From Methylobacterium sp. PvR107 (lineage in GTDB: Bacteria > Pseudomonadota > Alphaproteobacteria > Rhizobiales > Beijerinckiaceae): a stretch of DNA of 64,000 bases. Every line of letters starts with the position of its first letter. Position 1 is the first letter of the stretch. Shown here piece by piece: positions 48,715 through 57,389 of this stretch. The position numbers and the translations under genes are program-made. The notes under the pieces were generated by a model that was not told where the DNA came from, ran no database searches, and saw nothing but the letters and a program-made list of their open reading frames with translations. The stretch lies in NCBI RefSeq assembly GCF_017833295.1, contig NZ_JAFIBW010000001.1, positions 3,300,001 to 3,364,000 on the forward strand, written 5' to 3'.

Positions 48715-49974
48715 CTATGGTAAAACTGGGGCGACGGCGGCCGAGCGGCGCGTCCCCGTCGGTCGGCCCAGCGTGGCGCGGTTGGTGAAGAACAGGTCGA
48801 TCGCCTTGGCCATGGAGCCGGTGACGCCGGCCCGCCAATCCGGCGATTGCAGCATCTCCAGGTCGCGCTTGCTGGAGAGATAACCCAGCTCCACCAGCAC
48901 GCTCGGCACGTCGGGCGAGCGCAGAACCACGAAGCGCGCCTCGCGGTGGGGCTTGGCGCTCATCTCCATCACCGGGCCGAGCTGGCCCATCAGCGTGCGG
49001 GCGAAGCCCGACGAGAAGCCGCGGGTCTCGCGCAGGGTCAGCTCCTGCAGGATGTCGACGATATCGGGCGGCGCCTCGGCGGAATCGGCGCCGGCGGCGG
49101 CGTCGGCCCGGTTCTCGCGCTCGGCAAGCTTGGCGGATTCGGCGTCCGTGGCCTTCTCGGAATTGGTGTAGATCGTGGCGCCACGCACCTGCGGCGCCGC
49201 CGAGATCGAATCGGCGTGGATCGACACGAACAGGTCGGCCTTGGCCTCGCGGGCGAGGCGCACGCGCTCGGCCAGCGGCACGAACACGTCCCGGTCGCGG
49301 GTCATCCGGACCCGGTAGCGGCCGCCGGCCTGCAGCTTCTCGACCAGCGCCTGGGCGAAGCCGAACACGATGTCCTTCTCGAACACGCCGCCCACCGCGA
49401 TCGCGCCGGGATCGGTGCCGCCATGGCCGGCATCGACCATGATCAGCGGGCGCTGATCGGTGGGTTCGGGCGCGGCGGTCCGGGCCTGGGCGGGGGCGGG
49501 ATCGGCGGCGGCGGCCGCCTTGCGGAACGCGTCGCGGTCGGCGCGCTGCAGCGGGATCGTGAGCAGCACGGCGCCGTCCCGGGGACGGGTCGCCGTCTCG
49601 ATCTTGCCGACCGTGGCGGGCGAGGCGAGATCGATGACGATGCGGGAGCGCCCGGGGGCGAACAGGCCGTAGCGGAAGGATTGCACGAGGCCGTCGCGGC
49701 GGCTCCCGGTGCCGGATTCGAGCTGGAAGTTGACCTCCGGCAGGTCGATCACCGCCCGGTCGGGCCGCTCCATCACGAAGCCGCGGGCCTCGACCGCGCG
49801 CGAGAGGGTCAGGGTCAGGCGCGTGGTGCCGGCCTGAGTCGCGAGGTCGGCTCCGATGGCCACGGCCGGCTTGTCGCCGTTCTGCGCGACGACCGGCGCG
49901 CCCGCCGACGCCGCGGACAGCGCGACGGCGAGGCTGAGACAGGCGGAACGGATCAGGCGCGCACAGCTCGGCAT
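48715..49974 (-). CDS. amiC: N-acetylmuramoyl-L-alanine amidase with AMIN domain
   Basis: A 419-residue periplasmic zinc amidase that splits peptide stems from glycan during daughter-cell separation. The signal peptide ends near VVAQN. The AMIN domain (TRLTLTLSRAVEARGFVMERPDRAVIDLPEV) targets the septum. The Amidase_3 domain binds zinc through His in IMVDAGHGGTDPGA, Glu in VFEKDIVFGFA and His in FVSIHADSI, with the catalytic Glu in VLVELGYLSSKRD. The autoinhibitory helix region (PDIVDILQELTLRET) is present. It is transcribed toward mrcA, 173 bp away. Confidence 0.95.
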   Translation of the reverse strand: MPSCARLIRSACLSLAVALSAASAGAPVVAQNGDKPAVAIGADLATQAGTTRLTLTLSRAVEARGFVMERPDRAVIDLPEVNFQLESGTGSRRDGLVQSFRYGLFAPGRSRIVIDLASPATVGKIETATRPRDGAVLLTIPLQRADRDAFRKAAAAADPAPAQARTAAPEPTDQRPLIMVDAGHGGTDPGAIAVGGVFEKDIVFGFAQALVEKLQAGGRYRVRMTRDRDVFVPLAERVRLAREAKADLFVSIHADSISAAPQVRGATIYTNSEKATDAESAKLAERENRADAAAGADSAEAPPDIVDILQELTLRETRGFSSGFARTLMGQLGPVMEMSAKPHREARFVVLRSPDVPSVLVELGYLSSKRDLEMLQSPDWRAGVTGSMAKAIDLFFTNRATLGRPTGTRRSAAVAPVLP

Positions 49975-50113
49975 CGGTCCGGCATCATTTCCCGTACCCT
50001 CCGTTACGGCATGGGACGGACCTGGTTAACGGACTCTTGCCGCGGCCGGTTCGATCCGGCCGCCTTTGTTGCGGGGATGCGACAATCGCCGACGCCGCCC
50101 TCGGCGCGCCGGA

Positions 50114-50707
50114 TCAACGGAACGCGACGACGCGGCTCGCCTTGCCGACCACCGTGACCCAGCAGGTCAGGGAGGCGTCGGCGGCGCGCTGGACCTCACC
50201 GACCTGCAGGCGGATCAGGTCGGCGGGCGTGCGGGCGCCCGAGAGGGCGCGCAGATGCGCGAGGGCAGCCTCGCCCTCGCCCCGCATGTAGCGGGCGATG
50301 GTCGAGCCGATCTCGACGACGTCGAGCCGGTCGGGGGAAAAGGCGATTCGGTTCGGCTCCGCGACGCCGGAGGCCTCCGGTGCCGCGGCCGGGGCGCGGA
50401 CGATCACCGCCGCGGCCTCGCCGGCGGGCGTGACCTCCGGGATCGCCGCTGCGGTCGCCGCGAGCATTTCCAAAGCTGGCCCGACGGCTGGCCCGACCTG
50501 CGGTTCGGCCGCCTCCGGGATAAGCGCGGTCGCCGGAAGGGGGTCTAGGGCCGCTGCCGGCGTGCCGCCCGCGACGGCGGGAACAGCGGCCGTCTCGATC
50601 GCGGAATCCTCAGCGTGGTTCTCGGCCGGGGCCGGCGCGTCCGCCTCCTGAGGCGGCTTCGGCTCCCAGGTGGAACGGCTTGCTCTCGGTCGACGCGGTT
50701 TTCCCAT
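50114..50707 (-). CDS. Phasin-related protein with a long Ala/Pro-rich N-terminus
   Basis: 197 residues. The first ~115 are Ala/Pro/Glu-rich and disordered. The C-terminal ~75 (VVEIGSTIARYMRGEGEAALAHLRALSGARTPADLIRLQVGEVQRAADA) follow the phasin helix pattern, with a central GxxAxxH-type helix and Q..EVQRA motif. It probably attaches to polyhydroxyalkanoate granules or is a phasin-like regulator. It is on the same strand as the short phasin 200 bp upstream, so the two could be related in function. The assignment rests on pattern only. Confidence 0.6.
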   Translation of the reverse strand: MGKPRRPRASRSTWEPKPPQEADAPAPAENHAEDSAIETAAVPAVAGGTPAAALDPLPATALIPEAAEPQVGPAVGPALEMLAATAAAIPEVTPAGEAAAVIVRAPAAAPEASGVAEPNRIAFSPDRLDVVEIGSTIARYMRGEGEAALAHLRALSGARTPADLIRLQVGEVQRAADASLTCWVTVVGKASRVVAFR

Positions 50708-50908
50708 CGCGCGATCTCCTCCTGTCGGCTTCAGCCATCCTGACGGAGCGGCGGCCGGAGATTCGTGCGCGGCCGGCCCGCCCGCCGTGTCGGCGCCGGA
50801 CCCGTGATGCCCGGGTGTCGGATCAGTGGGAACCGGCCGGCCCCGATCGGCCGCCCGGATCCCGGAATGCGTCCCCGACCGCCAGGATCGGGGACCGGAA
50901 GGCCGGCC

Positions 50909-51265
50909 TCAGCGGGCGACGGCGTTCTGGGCGAGGGCGCCGTAATCCTTGGCCTGGGCCTGGAGCGCGGCGAACTGGCTGCGGACGAACTCGGACTGCA
51001 GCTCGAACGCCTCGCGGAGGTCCTTCGTGCGCACGAGCTTCTGGGCGAAGTCGAAGGTCGCGTTGGCGTTGGTCTGGGCGTGATCGAAGCCCTTCACGAC
51101 CGCGGCGCTGAGGGTCGACTGGAAGGTCTGGCCCGAAGCCTGGACCTGCTCGGCCGCCTTGACGGCGTTGGCCATCATGGTGCCGACGGCGTTCCGGGCC
51201 TGATCGACACTCTTCTCGGCGAAGTCGCGCATTTCGGTCGGGATCTCGAAGTTCGGGGTCTGCAT
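50909..51265 (-). CDS. Phasin (polyhydroxyalkanoate granule protein)
   Basis: 118 residues from MQTPNFEIPTEMRDFAEKSVDQARNA, with GGAGA before the ATG. The whole protein is amphipathic helix of the phasin_2 type, ending RTKDLREAFELQSEFVRSQFAALQAQAKDYGALAQNAVAR. Phasins coat PHB granules and control their number and size. The promoter upstream contains a perfect palindrome between its -35 and -10 boxes (see the site at 51324-51353), pointing to repression by a PhaR-like granule-sensing regulator. The longer frame to 51322 has no ribosome site. Confidence 0.92.
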   Translation of the reverse strand: MQTPNFEIPTEMRDFAEKSVDQARNAVGTMMANAVKAAEQVQASGQTFQSTLSAAVVKGFDHAQTNANATFDFAQKLVRTKDLREAFELQSEFVRSQFAALQAQAKDYGALAQNAVAR

Positions 51266-51323
51266 CGATGTCTCCAGCAGGATTTTTGGAGCGGGACGCC
51301 GGATGCGTCCGCGTTGACGCACC

Positions 51324-51353
51324 TCTATATGTTGCAGTGCAACAAGAAGTCAA
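51324..51353 (-). promoter_or_regulatory. Phasin promoter with an operator between -35 and -10
   Basis: On the minus strand TTGACT (51348-51353) and TATAGA (51324-51329) are separated by 18 bp. That spacer holds the perfect 15-bp palindrome TGTTGCA-c-TGCAACA (51330-51344). A protein bound there would block RNA polymerase. PhaR repressors of phasin genes recognise TGCA-rich dyads in related bacteria, so a PhaR operator is the best guess. Confidence 0.65.
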
Positions 51354-51594
51354 GTGCATGCCCGGGGGCGGCCGGCACGCGAGGACCGATAAAATGCCGA
51401 ATCGATGATCTCGGGCAGTCATCGGACCAGGGATCCGACGCCACAGCAGCAAGGAATCAAAATCTGCCGTCTCAGCGAGGCGTTTTCGATAGCTGATTCT
51501 GGTGGCGAGCCGGTTTACAAAAATCTCTCACTTTGTCTAGAGGGTCGCGAAGGGATTGGGAAGACTTCTGGCATGCCAGTAATCCTGCTCCGCT
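51354..51594. other. Non-coding stretch between the phasin promoter and a glycosyltransferase
   Basis: About 240 bp of somewhat lower GC (near 51500-51560). No supported gene. A possible frame at 51405-51782 overlaps the glycosyltransferase antisense and is not believed. Confidence 0.4.
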
Positions 51595-52854
51595 TCAGGA
51601 CCGGGATGCGACCGCCAGCCGATCCCGATGTTGCATTGCACCAGCCGGCGCGGCCGGCAGCACTGCATAGAGCGCCCGGAGTGCCCTCGCGTGGGCTTCC
51701 AGATCCATCGGCGCGTCGCGGGACACGCTGTGGGCCTCCGCGCCGAGGGCGGCGGCCAGGGCATCGTCGCGCAGGGCCGTGAAGGCCGCCGCCAATGGCC
51801 CGACCTCCGGGGCGACCACGAAGCCGGTCCGACCGTGCCGGACCTTCTCGGCGGCGCCCGACCGGTCGGAGGCGACCACCGGGATCCCGGCCGCCAGCGC
51901 CTCGTAGACGGTGAGCGGCCCGGTCTCGTACCAGCGCGACGGCGCAGCCAGCGCCCGGGCGCGGGACCGCAGGATCTGCCAGACCCGCTCGGGGCTCTGC
52001 CACCCGACCACCGTGACCCCGTCCCGGGCGCGCAGCTCCGCCTCCAGGGGGCCCGCACCGATGAACAGGGCGGGCAGGCCGGCGGCCCGGGCGGCGTCGG
52101 CCACGAGGTCGGCGCCCTTCTCCCGCGTCAGGCGGCCGACATACGCGATGGCGTCGCCGCGCCCCGGCTCGGCCGGCGGCCCGTCCGCGATCCGGACGGG
52201 ATTGTCGATTCGGTGGTGGGTGACGGCGTAGCCGGCGAGCAGGTCGCCGAGCCGCCGCTGGCTGGCGTCGCAGACATGGACGACATGGAGCGGGCGCCGC
52301 CGGGTCACCTGCCGCAGCACCGCGGCGCGGGCGACGCGCACGAGCTTGTGGGCGCGGCTGCGCGGGTCACAGGGGGCCGCGAGGCAGGCGGCCGACAGGG
52401 GCGCGAGGCCGCAGGGCTCCCCCCGGTCGAACCGGTAGTAGACGCCGTTCGGGCAGGCCAGGGCGTAGTCGTGCAGGGTGACGACCAGCGGCACGCCGGC
52501 ACCGGACAGGACCGGGAAGATCGCGGGCGACAGGGTGCGGGTCCATTGATGCAGGTGGATGCAGTCCGGCCGCATCGGGAGGCCGTCGAGCGCCGCGGCG
52601 AGCCGGCGCGCCGCGTCCGCGTGCCAGATCCCCGCGGCCGCCGCCCGGAGGCCGCCGAGGGACCAGATATCCGGCAGGCCGAGGACGATCCGCCGGATGG
52701 CGGGGTGGTCGAGGAGCGGATCCACCGGTCCCGCGATGGCCTGGATGAAGCTGACCGCGAGACCGGCCTCGGCGAGCCCGCGGGCCGATTCCAGCGCGAC
52801 CTTCTCGGCCCCGCCACTGGCGGCCGCGAATTCGGCCAGGATCACGACATGCAT
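51595..52854 (-). CDS. GT4-family glycosyltransferase
   Basis: A 419-residue GT-B fold enzyme beginning MHVVILAEFAAASGGAEKVALESARGL, a typical GT4 start with the donor-loop Gly pair. The acceptor half has HLHQWTRTLSPAIFPVL and VTLHDYALACPNGVYYRF. The nucleotide-sugar half has YVGRLTREKGADLV, FIGAGPLEAELR and YETGPLTVYEALAAGIPVVASDRSGAAEKVRHG with the ExxxxxxxE-type motif. A CAP-type Cys cluster (PCGLAPLSAACLAAPCDP) lies in between. It probably adds a sugar to a surface polysaccharide. It is divergent from a second GT4 gene. Confidence 0.9.
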   Translation of the reverse strand: MHVVILAEFAAASGGAEKVALESARGLAEAGLAVSFIQAIAGPVDPLLDHPAIRRIVLGLPDIWSLGGLRAAAAGIWHADAARRLAAALDGLPMRPDCIHLHQWTRTLSPAIFPVLSGAGVPLVVTLHDYALACPNGVYYRFDRGEPCGLAPLSAACLAAPCDPRSRAHKLVRVARAAVLRQVTRRRPLHVVHVCDASQRRLGDLLAGYAVTHHRIDNPVRIADGPPAEPGRGDAIAYVGRLTREKGADLVADAARAAGLPALFIGAGPLEAELRARDGVTVVGWQSPERVWQILRSRARALAAPSRWYETGPLTVYEALAAGIPVVASDRSGAAEKVRHGRTGFVVAPEVGPLAAAFTALRDDALAAALGAEAHSVSRDAPMDLEAHARALRALYAVLPAAPAGAMQHRDRLAVASRS

Positions 52855-52966
52855 GGAGATCGTCCCGACATCAGCGGCCGAGACCATGGCGGAAACCGGT
52901 TTACGGGCGATCAACCGCGGTGGGTTACAGATTTCGACCCCGGATCGGAGCGGCGGAGTTCCTGAC

Positions 52967-54229
52967 GTGCACGTCGTCCTCGTCGCAGACCACGCCGCGA
53001 TCAATGGCGGCCAGGCCAAGGTGGCGATCGAATCCGCCCTGGGGCTCGCCGCCCGCGGCATACGGGTCAGCCTGTTCGCGGCCGTCGGCCCGGTGGATCC
53101 GCGTCTGGAGCCCGCCGGCATCCGGGTGGTCTGCCTGGAGCAGGACGACGTCACCACGGCGCGCAGCAAGCTGGCCTTCGCGGCCCAGGCGATCTGGAAC
53201 GGCGCCGCGAGCCGCGCGCTGGCCCGGGAACTCGCCGCCTGCGATCCCCGCGACACCGTGGTGCACGTCCACGCCTTCGCCAAGGCGCTGTCGCCGTCGA
53301 TCGGCACGGCGCTGCGGGCCTCGGGCCTGCCCTGCCTCTACACGATGCACGAATTCTTCCTGGTCTGCCCCACCGGCGGCTTCTACGCTTATCCGGAGCA
53401 GCGGATCTGCCACCGGACCCCGATGTCGGCCGCCTGCATCGGGGCGAATTGCGACGCGCGCAGCTATCCGCGCAAGGTCGCCCGGATGATCCGCCATGTC
53501 GGGCTCAGCCATGTGGCCCGGCTGCCGGAGCTGTTCTCCCACGTCATCACCATCAGCGACCTCCAGGAGAGCGTCGTCCGGCCGCTGATGCCCGCCGGCA
53601 CCGTGTTCCACCGGGTCGACAACCCGGTCGCGGTGGCGCGGGCGCCGGTGCCTGAGGACGCGCCGGGCGATTTCCTGTTCGTGGGGCGGATCTCCACCGA
53701 GAAGGGCGCGCCGATCTTCGCCGAGGCGGCCCGGCGGGCGGGGGTGCGGGCGGTGTTCGTGGGCGACGGTCCGGAGCGGGCCGACCTCGCTGCGCGCTAT
53801 CCCGAGGCAGAGATGCGCGGCTGGCGCGACGCGGCCGGCGTGCAGGCGCTGATGCGGCAGGCCCGGGCCCTGGTCTTCCCGAGCGTCTGGTACGAGGGCC
53901 AGCCGCTCACCGTCTACGAGGCCCTGGCCTGCGGCACGCCGGTGATCGTGAGCGACGCCTGCGCGGGCCGCGAGGCGGTCACCGACGGCGAGACCGGGTT
54001 CTGGTTCCGCTCGGGCGATCCGGACGCCCTGGCCGCCCATCTGCGGCGCCTGTCGGACGATGATCTTGCCGCCCGCATGGGCCGGGCCGCCTACGATCGC
54101 TACTGGGCGGCGCCGCTGAGCCTCGACGCGCATCTCGACCGTCTCGGAAACGTCTACGAGACGGTGCGGCGCGGGGCCGCCCGCGGGGCGATCGGCAGCC
54201 CGGTCGAGCGGCCGCTCGCGACCGCCTGA
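52967..54229 (+). CDS. GT4-family glycosyltransferase, divergent paralogue
   Basis: 420 residues from a GTG with GGAG at good spacing, starting VHVVLVADHAAINGGQAKVAIESALGLA. It mirrors its divergent neighbour: HVHAFAKALSPSIG, YTMHEFFLVCPTGGFYAY, a Cys cluster (CHRTPMSAACIGANCDA), FVGRISTEKGAPIFAEAA, and WYEGQPLTVYEALACGTPVIVSDACAGREAVTDG. The pair seems to be an old duplication followed by inversion. The likely role is surface glycan assembly. No flippase or polymerase gene is adjacent. Alternative upstream starts lie in the other gene's region and lack ribosome sites. Confidence 0.9.
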   Translation: MHVVLVADHAAINGGQAKVAIESALGLAARGIRVSLFAAVGPVDPRLEPAGIRVVCLEQDDVTTARSKLAFAAQAIWNGAASRALARELAACDPRDTVVHVHAFAKALSPSIGTALRASGLPCLYTMHEFFLVCPTGGFYAYPEQRICHRTPMSAACIGANCDARSYPRKVARMIRHVGLSHVARLPELFSHVITISDLQESVVRPLMPAGTVFHRVDNPVAVARAPVPEDAPGDFLFVGRISTEKGAPIFAEAARRAGVRAVFVGDGPERADLAARYPEAEMRGWRDAAGVQALMRQARALVFPSVWYEGQPLTVYEALACGTPVIVSDACAGREAVTDGETGFWFRSGDPDALAAHLRRLSDDDLAARMGRAAYDRYWAAPLSLDAHLDRLGNVYETVRRGAARGAIGSPVERPLATA

Positions 54230-54583
54230 ACCGTCCGGGCCGGACAATCGCCCTCCGAGCCGGGACCGACGCCGGTTGACAGCCATCCCGTCATCCCGGG
54301 GCCGCGCAGCGGAGCCTGGGATCCGCACCCGCCGGCGCGTCAAGGGCTGGCACAACCTGCGCGTCTGGATTCCGGGCTCGCCTGCGGCGCCCCGGACTGG
54401 CGGCGCGCGCGCGGCCGGCATTCCGTCGAGGATCATGGGCAGCCGCGCAATCCGCGGCGATGCCCATCCGACGCGGTCGGCCGGATTGACGCGCCGGCCC
54501 GGAAAGATCGGAAACACCCGCCGTCGCTCGCGTTGATGCGCACCGGCACCCGTGCGTGCCCCCGTCACCGATGAGCGACCGAC
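54230..54583. other. Intergenic region with a REP-like palindrome
   Basis: 354 bp between the GT4 gene and a small-protein gene. Most of the left half is a palindromic repeat (54286-54402). The rest, including the last ~90 bp, should carry the small gene's promoter; none could be placed. Confidence 0.4.
54286..54402. repeat. REP-like palindromic repeat of the cgtcatcccggggc type
   Basis: The left arm gtcatcccggggccgcgcag(cggagc)ctgggatcc and the reverse complement of the right arm (agtccggggcgccgcaggcgagcccggaatcc) can pair over most of their length, with ~45 bp between. This is a familiar dispersed intergenic type in Methylobacterium and Bradyrhizobium. One copy in the window. Confidence 0.6.
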
Positions 54584-54760
54584 ATGGCCGAGGACCACAA
54601 GCCGAACGACACCAAGCCGGGCTTCCAGCAGGGCAGCGCCAAGCCGGGCGACGCGAAGAATCCCGACAACCGGCAGGAGAAGCTGGACGAGCGCCTGGAC
54701 GACGCCCTGGAAGAGACCTTCCCGTCGAGCGACCCGGTCTCGGTGAAGATCACCAAGTAG
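54584..54760 (+). CDS. Small acidic protein with a DALEETFPSSDPVSV motif
   Basis: 58 residues, MAEDHKPNDTKPGFQQGSAK... with the C-terminal LDERLDDALEETFPSSDPVSVKI. The DALEETFPSSDP motif recurs in many small uncharacterised alphaproteobacterial proteins and is therefore a real coding signal. It is hydrophilic, with no membrane segment. It stands alone between a repeat region and the EAL-domain gene and is convergent with the latter. Function unknown. Confidence 0.75.
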   Translation: MAEDHKPNDTKPGFQQGSAKPGDAKNPDNRQEKLDERLDDALEETFPSSDPVSVKITK

Positions 54761-54799
54761 GCGCTCCGCAGGCGCCGCCCGCACGCCCGCCGGGTGGCG

Positions 54800-57274
54800 T
54801 CAGGCCGCCCGGCTGCCGAAGGAACCGTCCGCGGCCTGCTCGATCAGCAGCCGCGCCGCGGGCGCCGGGACCGGACGGCTGAACAGGAAGCCCTGGACCT
54901 CGTCGTAGCCCTCGGCGCGCAGCATCGCGAGCTGCTCGGCGGTCTCGACGCCCTCGGCCGTCGTGGCGATGCCCAGGCTGGTGCCGAGGCTCGCCACCGC
55001 CCGCACGATCGCCGTGCAATGGGTGTTCTCGCCGACCTGGCTGACGAAGGACCGGTCGAGCTTGATCTTGTCGAACGGGAAGCTGCGCAGGTAGCCGAGG
55101 CTCGAATAGCCGGTCCCGAAATCGTCCATGGCGATGCGGATTCCCATCGCCCGCAGCGCGTGCAGGGTCGCGAGATTGGCGGCGCTGTCGGCCAGGAGGA
55201 CCGATTCGGTGATCTCGAGCTCGAGGCGCCGCGGGTCGAGCCCCGAGGCCGCGAGGGCATCGCGCACGGTCTCGACCAAGCTGCGGTTGCGGAACTGGAC
55301 CGAGGAGAGGTTGACCGCGAGCCGGATCGCGTCCGGCCAGGCGGCCGCCTCGGCGAAGGCGGTCTGCATCACCCAGGCCCCGATCGGGACGATCAGGCCC
55401 GTCTCCTCGGCGAGCGGCACGAACTCGGCCGGCGAGACCGGACCGTGCTCGGGGTGGTGCCAGCGCAGCAGCGCCTCGAAGGCGAGGATCCGGTCGGCCT
55501 GCGCGCTCATCAGCGGCTGGTAGACCAGCGAGAACTGCTCCCGGGCGAGCGCCTCGCGCAGCTCGTTCTCGCGCCGCCGCCGTGCCTGGACCCAGGCATC
55601 CATCTCCGGCTCGAAGCACCGGAAGGTGCCCCCGCCCTCCGCCTTCGCCCGGTACAGGGCGAGGTCGGCGTTCTTCATGAGCGTCTCGGGATCGGTCCCG
55701 TCGCGCGGCAGGCAGGCCACGCCGATGCTGGTGCCGATATGGCAATCCTGGCCGTCCAGGCGGAACGGACGGGCGAGCTCGGCGATCACGCGCGCGATCA
55801 GCCCGTCGGCGAGCACCGGCAGGGCGATCCCGCGCACGAGGATCGCGAACTCGTCGCCGCCGAGCCGGGCGACCAGGTCGTCCGGGTTCAGGCACCCGGC
55901 GATCCGCTCGGCGGCCTCACGCAGCAGCGCGTCGCCGACCGGATGGCCCAGCGTGTCGTTCACGATCTTGAACTTGTCGAGGTCGAGGCAGAGCAGCACC
56001 GATTCCTCGCCGTTCCGGGCGTGGCGCGCGATCGCCTCGCCGAGGCGGTCCCGGAACAGCACCCGGTTCGGCAGGCCGGTGAGCGCGTCGTGGTGGGCCA
56101 TGTGGGCGATGCGCGCCTCGGCCAGGCGGCGCTCGGTCATGTCGATCGCGGCCTCGAGGACGGCCTGCTGGCCGCCGAACGGCAGGGCCCGCTCGAACAG
56201 GGAGACCTCGATGGCCGAGCCGTCGGCGCGGCGGTGCAGCGCGCCGGTGGCGGGCAGGCCGAGGCCCGAGGCGTGTTCGGGGGCGATGACCAGATCGGCG
56301 GGCGCGCGGGCCAGGAACTGATCGCGGCTGTAGCCGTAATGGGCGATCGCCGCGTCGTTGACCGCCAGGAACCGGTCGCGCGCCTCGGCGACGACCCACA
56401 TCGGCACCGGGTTGTTCTCGAACAGGAGCCGGAACGAGGCCTCCCGGGCCTTGATGTCGCCGACATCCGTCATGGTGATCGAGAGGAGGTCGCCGACGCA
56501 GCCCGCCTCGACCTTGAGGTACAGGGTCCCTCCGTCCGACCGGGGCCGGCTCAGCTCGAAGGACTCGCGGCCGCCCCGCTCGACCATGGCGGCGAGCGTG
56601 GCGATCGTCCGCGCGGTGATCGTCCCCGGGAACAGGTGACCCACGCGCTGCCATTGCAGGACGGACGCGGGACGCTCCAGAAGGCGCTCGGCCCCTTCGT
56701 TGAGGGCGACGATCTTGAAATCCACCGGGCGCCCGTCCCCGTCCCGGACGGTGCTCAGCGCCAGGATGCCCTGGTCGGTGGCGGTGAACATCGCCTGGAC
56801 GAGCTCGGTCCGGACGCTCGCGGCGTCGAGCCCGAGGAGCACGAAGGGCTCGCCCCAGCGGTTGCCCAGGGGCAGGCCGACCAGGCTGGTCGAGGTGACG
56901 ACGCCGGCAGAAAGGCGGTCGCACCGGCCGTGGGCCGGCTCGCCGGTGGCGAGCGCGGCCGCCACGACCTCGTCGATGGGCTGACGGACATCGACCGGGA
57001 AGGCGTGAACCGGGACGGACTCGACCGGGAAAGGTCCGACGGGGCGGCCCGCCGGATCCTGCGCCAGCCAGGCGCCGAAATCCTGGCCGGCCCAGAGGAT
57101 CCCGGTGGCCTGGCCGCCGCGGGTCGTCACAAGGGCGGCCCGGTCGGCGAGCCGCCCGAGTCTGCCCAGGACGACAGCCTCGTAGGACGGCAGGGGGTCT
57201 CCCGGCGGTCGACACGCCTGCCAGTGGTGCAGCAGGCTCTTCCCGGTCTGCAGGTGTGCGTGCTGCGCGCTCAC
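54800..57274 (-). CDS. PAS-GGDEF-EAL cyclic-di-GMP signalling protein
   Basis: About 824 residues from the GTG at 57274, before which GGGGCGG stands; a TTG at 57307 would add 11 residues but lies beyond a hairpin. Order: an N-terminal region with a PAS-like sensor (FTATDQGILALSTVRDGDGRPVDFKIVALN), a second PAS (FRLLFENNPVPMWVVAEARDRFLAVNDAA), GGDEF (HHDALTGLPNRVLFRDRL, active site RLGGDEFAIL) and EAL (FEALLRWHHPEHG, FGTGYSSLGYLRSFPFDKIKLDRSFV). Both catalytic signatures look intact, so it may be bifunctional. It is soluble. It lies downstream of mcd on the same strand. Confidence 0.92.
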   Translation of the reverse strand: MSAQHAHLQTGKSLLHHWQACRPPGDPLPSYEAVVLGRLGRLADRAALVTTRGGQATGILWAGQDFGAWLAQDPAGRPVGPFPVESVPVHAFPVDVRQPIDEVVAAALATGEPAHGRCDRLSAGVVTSTSLVGLPLGNRWGEPFVLLGLDAASVRTELVQAMFTATDQGILALSTVRDGDGRPVDFKIVALNEGAERLLERPASVLQWQRVGHLFPGTITARTIATLAAMVERGGRESFELSRPRSDGGTLYLKVEAGCVGDLLSITMTDVGDIKAREASFRLLFENNPVPMWVVAEARDRFLAVNDAAIAHYGYSRDQFLARAPADLVIAPEHASGLGLPATGALHRRADGSAIEVSLFERALPFGGQQAVLEAAIDMTERRLAEARIAHMAHHDALTGLPNRVLFRDRLGEAIARHARNGEESVLLCLDLDKFKIVNDTLGHPVGDALLREAAERIAGCLNPDDLVARLGGDEFAILVRGIALPVLADGLIARVIAELARPFRLDGQDCHIGTSIGVACLPRDGTDPETLMKNADLALYRAKAEGGGTFRCFEPEMDAWVQARRRRENELREALAREQFSLVYQPLMSAQADRILAFEALLRWHHPEHGPVSPAEFVPLAEETGLIVPIGAWVMQTAFAEAAAWPDAIRLAVNLSSVQFRNRSLVETVRDALAASGLDPRRLELEITESVLLADSAANLATLHALRAMGIRIAMDDFGTGYSSLGYLRSFPFDKIKLDRSFVSQVGENTHCTAIVRAVASLGTSLGIATTAEGVETAEQLAMLRAEGYDEVQGFLFSRPVPAPAARLLIEQAADGSFGSRAA

Positions 57275-57280
57275 TGAGCC

Positions 57281-57301
57281 GCCCCAGTCGTTGACTGGGG
57301 C
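57281..57301 (-). promoter_or_regulatory. Perfect hairpin directly upstream of the GGDEF-EAL start
   Basis: The minus strand reads GCCCCAGTC-aac-GACTGGGGC: an 8-9-bp stem with a 3-base loop ending about seven bases before the GTG start. It could terminate transcription arriving from mcd (though no T run follows) or cover the ribosome site. Confidence 0.4.
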
Positions 57302-57389
57302 CAGCAAGCGGGGGATTTCGTTTAAGCGAGGTTCATGCGCTGGCTTATAATCCCATGAACGACGCTATTCCCCAGATTTATACTGGTAT

